Positions 1 through 6,063 of a stretch of DNA of 14,020 nucleotides are shown in pieces. The notes beneath the pieces were generated by a model. The model was not told where the DNA came from. It did not search any database and worked only from the letters and a program-made list of their open reading frames with translations. Position 1 is the first letter of the stretch, and each line of letters starts with the position of its first letter. The position numbers were made by a program, and so were the translations under genes. The DNA lies in contig JBGOUV010000171.1 in assembly GCA_041477815.1 (NCBI GenBank), positions 1 to 14,020 on the forward strand. Direction: 5' to 3'. Origin of the DNA: JBGOUV01 sp041477815 (GTDB lineage Bacteria > Acidobacteriota > Terriglobia > Bryobacterales > JACQDG01).

Positions 1-1
1 C

Positions 2-142
2 GTCGAGCTGCACCTGGGCCGCCCCCTCCCGACCACAGGAAGGAGCCCCCGGGACGCCCGCGACCTTACCGCCCTAGCGCGGGAGCGCATCGCGGAGCTA
101 CTGGAGAAAGCAAGCAGGGGCAGCACCGAACCGTCCCCGTAG
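2..142 (+). CDS. C-terminal end of a probable 1-acylglycerol-3-phosphate acyltransferase (PlsC-like), cut by the window edge
   Basis: The reading frame is open from the window edge to a TAG at 140-142 and gives 46 residues. It contains VELHLGRPLPTTG, then a segment with RD, followed by a helical stretch ARERIAELLEK. PlsC-family acyltransferases typically end this way: a strand with G(E/R)P(I/L)PT and a final helix with R.RI..LL. The catalytic HX4D region would lie outside the window, so the assignment rests only on this tail pattern. If correct, the enzyme acylates lysophosphatidic acid at the inner membrane during phospholipid synthesis. There is no obvious intrinsic terminator directly after the stop. 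The family call is an inference; that this frame codes is fairly likely from its composition. Confidence 0.5.
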   Translation, partial: VELHLGRPLPTTGRSPRDARDLTALARERIAELLEKASRGSTEPSP

Positions 143-480
143 GGCGGGCTGCAGCCAAGCTTCAGCCTTTCAATGAAGGTTCAGCCCTGCCTCCGACGGG
201 TGATTTTCAACCAAGCCAAACACTGTGTTGCGAAAAGCTCGCAGGGCCCTGTGGCTTGGCGGCGCTTCGAAAAAGATCCGGCCGCGACGGGGTGGACCGG
301 GGGGAAACAATCAGCTCGGTCTTGGTTTGGCGGGCTCAAGGACATTCGCAGGAGTGTCATGCCTCCGGTTCGCCGCCATTTCGTTCCGAACCTGGCTGAC
401 TGCACGATGGTCTCAAAGCTCAGCAACTCTTGGAACCGGATCCATCGTCTCGGAGTCGGGAGCGGCTGGGTCCATTAAGT
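143..480. other. Stretch without a recognisable gene
   Basis: This stretch lies between the acyltransferase tail and the attC-like element. Open frames exist on both strands (173-478 forward, 181-426 reverse, the latter from a TTG), but their translations are rich in Arg, Ser, Trp and Cys, lack domain-like patterning, and have no ribosome binding site. A direct repeat TTCAGCC occurs at the left end, around 163-187. Because the next element resembles an integron recombination site, this could be cassette or flanking DNA, but nothing here proves it. Confidence 0.4.
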
Positions 481-549
481 GTCTAACGACTCGGGCGTTC
501 AGCGGCGGGCGTTGTTTGCCCGTCCGCGGCAACGCCTTCGCCGGGCGAT
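481..549 (-). other. attC-like (integron cassette recombination site-like) folded element
   Basis: Read on the reverse strand, the element ends in GTTAGAC (487 to 481), which fits the attC core GTTRRRY. A 6-nt spacer follows, then an imperfect hairpin. Arm GGCGTT (494-499) pairs with AACGCC (531-536), GCGG (502-505) with CCGC (524-527), and CGGGC (506-510) with GCCCG (518-522). T523 is an unpaired bulge and the loop is 511-517. Another 6-nt spacer (537-542) leads to a 7-nt block at 543-549 exactly where the partner core should lie. That block reads ATCGCCC on the reverse strand and matches RYYYAAC at only 4 of 7 positions, so the second core looks decayed. The symmetry, the bulged base and the position right after the stop of the reverse ORF (557-754) fit a cassette layout. 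No integrase gene is visible. An ordinary terminator-like hairpin is the main alternative. Confidence 0.4.
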
Positions 550-556
550 GCCTCTC

Positions 557-754
557 TCAAACAGGCTTGTCGTCTTCTGCGATCAGGACCACAGGCGGAC
601 CACCGGTCGAGATCTCGATGGCGTGGGCCACAGTGGCCTGGCCGGCGGCTGAGGCCATTGCCGCCTGCAACGATTCGATCGAGTCAAAGTACAACGAAGA
701 TGTTTCCGCCTGCTTCACCAACAACTTCACGGTGGTTCGACCGGTGCGTCGCAT
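557..754 (-). CDS. Small hypothetical protein, possible gene-cassette ORF
   Basis: This 65-codon reverse-strand frame starts at ATG 754-752 and ends in TGA at 559-557, about 8 bases before the attC-like element. The product has a basic N-terminus (MRRTGRTTVK), a likely amphipathic middle (SIESLQAAMASAAGQ), a strand-like VAHAIEI and an acidic C-terminal end (AEDDKPV). I do not recognise a family. Codon use has high GC at third positions, and the reverse-strand reading is more protein-like than the forward one. No clear Shine-Dalgarno precedes the ATG; a GTG at 730-728 would give a 56-residue version that avoids overlapping the antitoxin remnant at 744. A stop beside an attC-like site is what a mobile cassette gene would show. 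Coding status is uncertain. Confidence 0.35.
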   Translation of the reverse strand: MRRTGRTTVKLLVKQAETSSLYFDSIESLQAAMASAAGQATVAHAIEISTGGPPVVLIAEDDKPV

Positions 755-886
755 CAACGTGGATTTGACCCAGGGCTGTTGCGAGAGCAGGACGCGCGGG
801 CGGCGCGTCTGAACATCAGCAGGCAGGCGGTAATCAAGACATTGCTGCGGCAGGCGCTGGACGAGGGCCGGCGGCGGGTGCGCTAG
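744..886 (+). pseudogene. Frameshifted CopG/ribbon-helix-helix antitoxin remnant
   Basis: One frame from a GTG at 744 reads VRRINVDLTQ, the beta-strand segment typical of ribbon-helix-helix antitoxins. The next part of the fold continues in a different frame from about 776 as LLREQDARAARLNISRQAVIKT and on to RQALDEG, ending in TAG at 884-886. Helices with LNISRQAVIKTLLRQAL are characteristic of this antitoxin group. Joining the two pieces needs a one-base deletion (or two-base insertion) near 774-775, so the gene appears broken. No partner toxin is recognisable next to it. The stop lies 9 bases before the hemB ATG, so transcription from here could continue into hemB. A sequencing error could also explain the shift. 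Confidence 0.55.
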
Positions 887-895
887 AATTGGCGT

Positions 896-1864
896 ATGGC
901 CTTTCCGATTACGCGGCCGCGGCGGCTGCGGCAAGGCGAGTTGCTGCGGGGGATGGTGCGGGAGACGCGGCTGGCCGCTACCGACTTTATCTACCCGCTG
1001 TTTGTATGTCCCGGGGAGGGCGTGAAGCGGGAGATTGGGGCCATGCCGGGCAACTACCAGATGTCGGTGGACGAGGTGGTGAAGGAGTGCGCCGAGGTGG
1101 CGGGGTTGGGGATCCCGGCGGTGCTGCTGTTCGGGTTGCCGGAGAGCAAGGATGCGGAGGGGTCCGGGGCCTATGCCGCCGACGGGATTGTCCAGCGGGC
1201 GGTGCGGGCCATTAAGGCCGAGGTGAAGAACCTGCTGGTGGTGTGCGACGTTTGCCTGTGCGAGTACACCAGCCACGGCCACTGCGGCCGGATCGCGGAC
1301 GGGGAAGTGGACAACGACTCCACGCTGGAACTGCTGGCGCGGGCGGCGCTGGCGCAGGTGGAGGCGGGGGCCGATATGGTCGCTCCTTCGGACATGATGG
1401 ACGGGCGGGTGGGGGCGATCCGGCGGGCGCTCGATGGGCGGGGCTTCGCGCAGACTCCGATTTTGGCGTACGCGGCGAAGTACGCTTCGGTGTTCTACGG
1501 GCCGTTTCGCGAGGCTGCGGAATCGGCGCCGCAGTTCGGCGACCGGCGCGGTTATCAGATGGACCCGGCCAACCAGCGGGAGGCGATGCGGGAGATTGCC
1601 TTGGATATCGAGGAAGGCGCCGACATCATCATGGTCAAGCCGGCGCTGCCGTACCTGGACGTTATTTATCGGGCCAAGCAGGAGTTTCGGCTGCCGGTGG
1701 CGGCCTACCAGGTGTCGGGCGAGTACTCGATGATCGTGGCGGCGGCGCGGAACGGGTGGCTGGACCAGGAGCGCGCGATGTGGGAGTCGCTTACGGCGAT
1801 CAAGCGGGCGGGGGCGGACCTGATCCTGACCTACTTCGCCAAAGAGGCGGCGAGGAAGCTGTGA
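896..1864 (+). CDS. hemB: Delta-aminolevulinic acid dehydratase (porphobilinogen synthase)
   Basis: The 322-residue product is of normal family length. It condenses two molecules of 5-aminolevulinate to porphobilinogen in the cytoplasm, the second common step of tetrapyrrole (haem) synthesis. The two active-site lysines are visible: K195 in YAAKYASVFYGPFREA and the Schiff-base K248 in IMVKPALPYLDVI. The three zinc-binding cysteines of the bacterial zinc-type enzyme are present as C120, C122 and C130 in CDVCLCEYTSHGHCG. A conserved substrate-pocket segment YQVSGEYSMI is at 271-280. The start ATG gives the expected N-terminus, including the (T)RPRRLR segment, although no strong Shine-Dalgarno is seen. 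Its stop overlaps the GTG of dacB (GTGA), implying translational coupling of haem synthesis with a cell-wall gene. The assignment is very secure. Confidence 0.97.
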   Translation: MAFPITRPRRLRQGELLRGMVRETRLAATDFIYPLFVCPGEGVKREIGAMPGNYQMSVDEVVKECAEVAGLGIPAVLLFGLPESKDAEGSGAYAADGIVQRAVRAIKAEVKNLLVVCDVCLCEYTSHGHCGRIADGEVDNDSTLELLARAALAQVEAGADMVAPSDMMDGRVGAIRRALDGRGFAQTPILAYAAKYASVFYGPFREAAESAPQFGDRRGYQMDPANQREAMREIALDIEEGADIIMVKPALPYLDVIYRAKQEFRLPVAAYQVSGEYSMIVAAARNGWLDQERAMWESLTAIKRAGADLILTYFAKEAARKL

Positions 1865-3291
1865 AGGGTCTGGCCGCGCTGCTGCTGGTGGCGTCGCCGG
1901 TAGGGCTGGCCCAGAGTCTGGCCGAGCGCATCGAGAAGGTTCTGGGCGGACCGGTGGCGCGGCGGGCTCTGTGGGGCATCCAGGTGGTCGATCTGGAGTC
2001 CGGGCGCACGCTGTATCAGCTCAACCAGGACCGGCTGTTCGTGCCGGCGTCCAATACCAAGCTGTTTTCAACGGCCCTGGGTCTTACCCGGCTGGGTCCG
2101 GAGTATCGGTATGTGACCCGGGTGGCTACCGAAGCGCCGCCCGACGAAGCCGGCGTCGTGGCCGGGGACCTGGTGCTGGTAGGGGGCGGCGACCCCAACC
2201 TCTCGTCGCGGGTGCTGCCCTATGAGAGGAAGAGCGAGTTTCGGCCAGACCGCCTGGGGGCGATCGAGGAGCTGGCGGCGGAGGTGGTGGCGGCGGGGGT
2301 GCGGCGGATCGAAGGGAACGTGGTGGGGGACGACAGCCACTGGATGTGGGAGCGGTGGGCGGATACGTGGGCGGTGGAGGATATTTCGAGTGATGACGGG
2401 GCGCCGGTCACCGCGCTGGGGGTCAACGATAACCTGGTGACGCTGCGGATCCACCGGGACGGGACGGTGGACTGGGATCCGGCGGTGCCTTACTACGAGA
2501 TAGACAACCGCGCGCGGCCGGGGGCCGGGCGGCTGCAGGTGAAGAAGGAGCCGGGAGAGCGAGTGGTGCACGTGTGGGGCGCGCTGGGCGAGGGGCACGC
2601 GGAGCTGCTGGCCATCGACGATCCGGCGCGGTATGCAGCCGAGGCGCTGCGCGCGGCGCTGGTGCGGCAGGGGATCACGGTGCTGGGACCGGCGACCAGC
2701 CGGCACCGGGTCCCGTGGGACGTGGGGGAGGCGCGGACGTATGGGTATACGGTGGCCTCGCGGTCGTCGTGGCCGCTGGCCGAGGATCTGCGGGTAACCA
2801 ATAAGGTCAGCCAGAACCTGCACGCCGAGATGACGCTGCGGGAGGTGGCGCGGGTGCGGCGGGGGTTGGGGTCGCTGGAGGCGGCGCGGAGCGAGATGAA
2901 GACCTTTCTGCGGGAGGCGGGGATCGGGGAAGGGGATTACTTCCTGCGGGACGGGTCGGGGTTGTCGCGGCAAAATCTGGTCTCCCCGCGGGCCGTGGTG
3001 GGGCTGCTGAGCCACCTTTGGAAGTCGCGTCAGCGGGAGTTGTGGCTGGATACGTTGCCGGTGGGGGCGGTGGATGGGACCCTGCATGGCCGCTTCGTCG
3101 GCACTCCGGCGGCCGAACAAGTGCGGGCCAAAACCGGTACTCTGACCCACGTCAGCGCCCTCTCGGGCTACCTGGAGACCGGGGGACGGACGGTCGCTTT
3201 CTCGGTCTTGGTGAACAACTACCTCGGGGAGAACGCTCCGATTCGGGGTCTGATCGACCGGATCTGTCTGGCGGTAACGGCAAGTAATTGA
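1861..3291 (+). CDS. dacB: D-alanyl-D-alanine carboxypeptidase/endopeptidase, PBP4 type (peptidase family S13)
   Basis: I chose the GTG at 1861, overlapping the hemB stop, because it gives a signal peptide (MKGLAALLLVASPVGLAQS). The mature protein would act in the periplasm, trimming D-Ala from peptidoglycan pentapeptides or cleaving cross-bridges. The 476-residue product carries all three penicillin-binding-protein motifs: SxxK as S64-N-T-K67 (in VPASNTKLFSTA), SxN as S317-Q-N319, and KTG at 424-426. The family segment RDGSGLSRQNLVSP is near 363-376, and the large insert between motifs 1 and 2 is typical of S13 enzymes. An open frame extends upstream to 1243 but is only the shadow of hemB. 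No promoter is needed in front because it overlaps hemB. The AT-rich spacer after its stop holds the hsp20 control region and no clear terminator. Confidence 0.94.
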   Translation: MKGLAALLLVASPVGLAQSLAERIEKVLGGPVARRALWGIQVVDLESGRTLYQLNQDRLFVPASNTKLFSTALGLTRLGPEYRYVTRVATEAPPDEAGVVAGDLVLVGGGDPNLSSRVLPYERKSEFRPDRLGAIEELAAEVVAAGVRRIEGNVVGDDSHWMWERWADTWAVEDISSDDGAPVTALGVNDNLVTLRIHRDGTVDWDPAVPYYEIDNRARPGAGRLQVKKEPGERVVHVWGALGEGHAELLAIDDPARYAAEALRAALVRQGITVLGPATSRHRVPWDVGEARTYGYTVASRSSWPLAEDLRVTNKVSQNLHAEMTLREVARVRRGLGSLEAARSEMKTFLREAGIGEGDYFLRDGSGLSRQNLVSPRAVVGLLSHLWKSRQRELWLDTLPVGAVDGTLHGRFVGTPAAEQVRAKTGTLTHVSALSGYLETGGRTVAFSVLVNNYLGENAPIRGLIDRICLAVTASN

Positions 3292-3302
3292 TTCTTCTGG
3301 GG

Positions 3303-3333
3303 GTATGCAAATTTGCGTACCACAAGTGTACGC
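3303..3333. promoter_or_regulatory. Operator-like cluster of three GTAYGC half-sites upstream of hsp20
   Basis: GTATGCAAATTTGCGTAC at 3303-3320 is an 18-bp palindrome with eight of nine pairs matching. Its right half, GCGTAC (3315-3320), forms a second inverted repeat with GTACGC (3328-3333). The half-site GTAYGC therefore occurs three times in alternating orientation, 12 and 13 bp centre to centre. The cluster ends 14 bp before the -35 box of the hsp20 promoter. It does not match the CIRCE or HAIR heat-shock operators as I know them. A dimeric regulator site is an inference. Confidence 0.5.
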
Positions 3334-3347
3334 TAATAAAATCTTAG

Positions 3348-3376
3348 TTGACAGACATCATATATTTTGATAGATT
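3348..3376 (+). promoter_or_regulatory. Sigma70-type promoter for hsp20
   Basis: A perfect -35 box TTGACA (3348-3353) is separated by 17 bases from TAGATT (3371-3376), a 4 of 6 match to TATAAT. It is preceded by TGA, giving an extended -10. The AT-rich surroundings stand out in this GC-rich DNA. Only about 15-20 bases of leader would precede the strong ribosome binding site AAGGAG at 3384-3389. Confidence 0.7.
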
Positions 3377-3397
3377 AGACATGAAGGAGAAATAAAC

Positions 3398-3871
3398 ATG
3401 TTGACTCGAAGCTTCTTGACCGATGGAAACGACCTGCGGCGGTCGTTTGACCAGCTTATTGACAGCGTTTGGAACATTGCTCCGGCCCGGTCCACCCGGT
3501 CCAAGGCGGAGTGGACCTTTCTGCCCCCGGTCGAGTCCGGCTGGACCGACGAGCACTTGAACCTGCGGTTGGTGGTTCCCGGGGTCACCGAGAAGGACTT
3601 GCAGGTGACGGTACAGGGGAACCAGCTTTATGTGCAGGGCGAGCGCAAGGCTCCCGAGAACTTCGGCAAGGAGGGGTATGTGTGGACCACCATCCCCTAC
3701 GGGAAGTTCGAGCAGGTGCTGGACCTGCCGGCCGGCCTGGACGTGGAGAAACTGGCGGCGCATCTGCACGACGGCGTGCTGGATCTCCGGATCCCGGTGG
3801 CGAGCGCGATGAAGCCGAAGCAGATCTCGATCTCGACTCAGAATGGGGATTCGAAGCAGTTGGCCGCGTAA
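3398..3871 (+). CDS. Small heat-shock protein (Hsp20/alpha-crystallin family)
   Basis: The 157-residue product is an ATP-independent cytoplasmic holdase that binds unfolding proteins and passes them to refolding chaperones. The alpha-crystallin domain spans roughly residues 44-135, with LNLRLVVPGVTEKDLQVTV at its start and the signature A121-HLHD-GVL(126-128). A C-terminal I-x-I motif (I143-S-I145) for oligomer contacts is present. The N-terminal arm (1-43) has RRSFDQLIDS, as in many bacterial members. The ATG has an excellent Shine-Dalgarno, AAGGAG at 3384-3389, with an 8-base spacer. The gene stands alone with its own promoter, an operator-like cluster and a downstream hairpin, so it is probably a single-gene, regulated unit. 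The usual Arg of the YGRF segment is Lys here (YGKFEQVLDLP), a mild change. Confidence 0.93.
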   Translation: MLTRSFLTDGNDLRRSFDQLIDSVWNIAPARSTRSKAEWTFLPPVESGWTDEHLNLRLVVPGVTEKDLQVTVQGNQLYVQGERKAPENFGKEGYVWTTIPYGKFEQVLDLPAGLDVEKLAAHLHDGVLDLRIPVASAMKPKQISISTQNGDSKQLAA

Positions 3872-3883
3872 GCCGGCCGTGGG

Positions 3884-3916
3884 GCGAAGGAGCGGCCTTA
3901 CCCGCCGCTCCTTCGC
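3884..3916 (+). terminator. Strong hairpin after hsp20, without a T-tract
   Basis: GCGAAGGAGCGGC (3884-3896) pairs perfectly over 13 bp with GCCGCTCCTTCGC (3904-3916) around the 7-base loop CTTACCC. It starts 12 bases after the hsp20 stop. No run of T follows, so it may act as a transcript-stabilising 3' hairpin, or as a terminator that needs Rho or other factors. Confidence 0.6.
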
Positions 3917-3924
3917 GCCTGCCG

Positions 3925-3993
3925 TTCGGATTCAGCAGCCAGTGCGGTCCCTTTGCTGGCGTCCCGTGAGCCACGCCCGAGATCGTCAAACTA
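3925..3993 (-). pseudogene. Remnant of the 3' end of an RND efflux permease gene
   Basis: Hand alignment of 3925-3993 with 7861-7930, the last codons of the intact permease on the same strand, gives about 57 identities in 71 columns with two single-base gaps. Read on the reverse strand with the gaps corrected, it encodes FDDLG, then WLTGR, then SKGTALAAESE. The intact gene encodes FDDLGAWVTGRRKGAGVAAESE. Many differences are synonymous or conservative, as expected for a gene that once coded. Similarity stops at about 3994, where the TTG leucine codon before FDD is TAG here. The rest of that permease is absent; this is the fossil end of a second, related pump gene. Confidence 0.65.
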
Positions 3994-4176
3994 GTTGTCA
4001 AGCCGGACAACCGCAGCTCTCAGTAGTTGGTCAGTCACATTTTCACGGCCTAAATCGCTGCGCAATCACGACAGGCGGCCACTGGGGTGTGGATCAAGAA
4101 AGGGTAGTCGAAGGGGGCGGACTGCGGGAAGACCTACAGACCGTAGCAGGCCGCTGTCTCGCTCCATTGGCGAGCG
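3994..4176. other. Non-coding remainder between the permease remnant and the regulator gene, with a short inverted repeat
   Basis: GTTGTC (3994-3999) and GACAAC (4006-4011) form a 6-bp inverted repeat exactly where similarity to the permease ends. A short weak hairpin CTCGC/GCGAG (4158-4162/4170-4174) lies just past the stop of the reverse-strand regulator. Together with the hsp20 hairpin and the remnant, this fills the ~305-base gap. I see no convincing gene in it. Confidence 0.4.
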
Positions 4177-5961
4177 CTACTCTGGCAAGCCGACCTTTTT
4201 GTGGAAAGCCTTCAGACGCGGATCCCCCCGAAGCAATGCAAGTTCTGGAGAATTCAAGTACATGCCGACACGCTGTGGCCCCAGGACAGTCATTCGTTCG
4301 AGAGCTTCCAAGGTGCGGTCCTTGTCGCCGAGACCGGCGAAGATCAGGGCTTGTTCGTTCGGGTGATCCGAAACGGTCAGCATCTTTTCGGCCTCCTCAC
4401 TATGGCCCGATCGGGCATAGGCGTAGCCGAGAAGGCCCCGGCCCTCAAAATCTCTGGCCAGGGTCGGAAGGTTGGCGAGGAGCGGGATCGCGTCCCCGAT
4501 TCTGCCTTGGCCGAGTCGAGCGCGAGCCAGACACTTGTCGTTGTCCGCCGATATCTTCGCGCAATGCGCGGCCGCCTCATCGTATCGGCCGGTCGAAAGG
4601 AGTACAAGGGCCAGACTGGCGTGAACCTCAGGCGAAAGCGGGTCCACTCTCTCGGCAGCCCGCAACTGGCGCAGGGCCTCCTCGTTCCTGCCGAGCGCCC
4701 ACAGGACCCAGGTGGCAAAATTGGCGTACGTGCTGGAGCGATTGGGGTCGAGCTCGATCGCACGGCGGAAACTCTTTTCCGATTGCTCCCATTGGCCGTC
4801 GCGTGCGTACACAAGGGCGAGAGCCTCGTGAGCTTCCGGCAATAGGGGATCCAACTCAGCGGCCTTCTCAGCCGCGGCTTTCATTCTTGCCCGTTCATCG
4901 GGGGGATGATCTGCGGCGAATTGGATCGACCGGACCGCGTAACTCGTGCCGAGACTCGCATAGGCGGGAGCAAACGAGGGATCCGTGGCGATCACCTGCT
5001 CCAACGGGCCGATACTTCGGGCAAAGCCGCGAATCCCTAGCCGGATCTGCAAAGCACGGGCGCGAAGGTAGAGATCGTAGGCTTCGGCGCTGATCTCATA
5101 ACGACGCCGGCCGCGGCCGAGTCTCAGCCGCAAATTGTTAACGATGCCGCGGGAAATCTCGTCCTGGATGGCGAAGACATCGGTCAATGCCCGCTCATAT
5201 CTGCCCGACCACACCGGGGAGTCATCACGCGCCCGAACCAACTGGGCATTGACCCGCAACTCCTGCGCACCCGGCAGGACGGAGCCTTCCAGGATGTAAT
5301 CCACTTCGAGTTGCCTTGCCGCCTGACGCACATCCCGAGGCTTGCCTTTCATGGCAAAGGACGAGGTCCGGGAACGCACCGCCAACCCCTCGATTACCGA
5401 CAGGTTGCGGATCAGTTCGTCGGTCAGTCCATCAGCCCAGTAATCGTAGGCTGGATCGTGGCTCAAGTTCTCCAGGGGCAGAACGGCGATAGCGATGGGC
5501 GCCCTGTTGCGCTGAACCCACCACCAGCCCATGGCTGCTGCAAGAAGAACCGCCAATCCGGCGAGCGCAGCCGCGAGCCAACGCCTCCGGGAGCGAAGTT
5601 TCTGCTCCTGGGGCGCCAATTCAGGCTGTCGAAACGCGGGTGTGTAGCCGCCCTTCGGCAACTCGATGACGACCGGATCTCCGCTCCCTTTACCCGCGTA
5701 ATACTCGGCGAGCCGCGCCCGCAGCCGCCCGGCTTCGGTCCGCACGATGGAGTGTTGCTTGGGGTCGTAGTCCGGCTTGCGGCCAAACACTTCGACGGCG
5801 ATCAGCGATTCCTTAATCTCGGAATCCCTGCCCGCCAGGCGCCGCTCGACCACGAACCGGAGGAACCGGGAAAGGCGATCGTTCCGGGCGAATCCGGAGC
5901 TGGAGAGCACCCGCTCCAGTTGTTCACGGGCGGCCTGCCCGTTCTGCTGCTCGGGCTCCAT
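4177..5961 (-). CDS. Membrane-anchored winged-helix-like regulator with TolB/FlgO-like and TPR domains
   Basis: This 594-residue product has four visible parts. Residues 1-110 form a domain with RLSRFLRFVVER, EVFGRKPDYDP and HSIVRTEAGRLRARLAEYY, ending in ELPKGGYTP; this N-terminus recurs in Acidobacteria and resembles a winged-helix DNA-binding domain. Residues 128-149 are a single transmembrane helix after a basic stretch KLRSRRR. Residues 155-275 match a TolB/FlgO-like periplasmic domain (IAVLPLENLS, WADGLTDELI, DYILEGSV, DVFAIQDEIS). Residues 320-590 carry TPR repeats (AELDPLLPEAHEALALVYAR and similar). The plan resembles CadC-type one-component regulators that sense outside and bind DNA inside. 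The gene is divergent from a secreted protein and cupin, with a ~100-base control region, which makes them candidate targets. Proteins like this are often labelled adenylate cyclase, but no cyclase domain is visible. Ligand unknown. Confidence 0.8.
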   Translation of the reverse strand: MEPEQQNGQAAREQLERVLSSSGFARNDRLSRFLRFVVERRLAGRDSEIKESLIAVEVFGRKPDYDPKQHSIVRTEAGRLRARLAEYYAGKGSGDPVVIELPKGGYTPAFRQPELAPQEQKLRSRRRWLAAALAGLAVLLAAAMGWWWVQRNRAPIAIAVLPLENLSHDPAYDYWADGLTDELIRNLSVIEGLAVRSRTSSFAMKGKPRDVRQAARQLEVDYILEGSVLPGAQELRVNAQLVRARDDSPVWSGRYERALTDVFAIQDEISRGIVNNLRLRLGRGRRRYEISAEAYDLYLRARALQIRLGIRGFARSIGPLEQVIATDPSFAPAYASLGTSYAVRSIQFAADHPPDERARMKAAAEKAAELDPLLPEAHEALALVYARDGQWEQSEKSFRRAIELDPNRSSTYANFATWVLWALGRNEEALRQLRAAERVDPLSPEVHASLALVLLSTGRYDEAAAHCAKISADNDKCLARARLGQGRIGDAIPLLANLPTLARDFEGRGLLGYAYARSGHSEEAEKMLTVSDHPNEQALIFAGLGDKDRTLEALERMTVLGPQRVGMYLNSPELALLRGDPRLKAFHKKVGLPE

Positions 5962-5973
5962 ACCTGAGGATAT

Positions 5974-5987
5974 CTTGAGTTTTCAAG
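5974..5987. promoter_or_regulatory. Inverted repeat in the divergent control region (possible operator)
   Basis: CTTGA (5974-5978) and TCAAG (5983-5987) flank GTTT, and a further CAAG follows at 5994-5997. The repeat lies 13 bases before the regulator start and 77 bases before the chosen start of the secreted-protein gene, so a bound dimer could affect both. A weak forward promoter TTGAGT (5975-5980), 17 bases, TGTATG overlaps it. Both calls are tentative. Confidence 0.3.
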
Positions 5988-6063
5988 CGAGTGCAAGTGT
6001 ATGAAACCCCTTTGGAACCCCCTGGGTCTTGCCCACGGGCTGGGATCTGGCTCACCCTGGGGC

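Noticed and set aside
173..478. Forward 101-codon frame ending just before the attC-like core
   Set aside because: The position is suggestive, but the translation has no domain-like pattern and the GTTAGAC core belongs to the opposite orientation.
1243..1860. Upstream extension of the dacB frame
   Set aside because: It runs through hemB in another frame and would bury the signal peptide. The GTG at 1861 is the natural start.
2068..3150. Reverse open frame of 360 codons across dacB
   Set aside because: Its translation is Pro/Arg/His-rich and lies fully inside dacB, which carries all its catalytic motifs.
3843..5093. Forward open frame of 416 codons after hsp20
   Set aside because: It is antisense to the regulator gene, Arg/Pro/Ser-rich, and crosses the hsp20 hairpin and the permease remnant.
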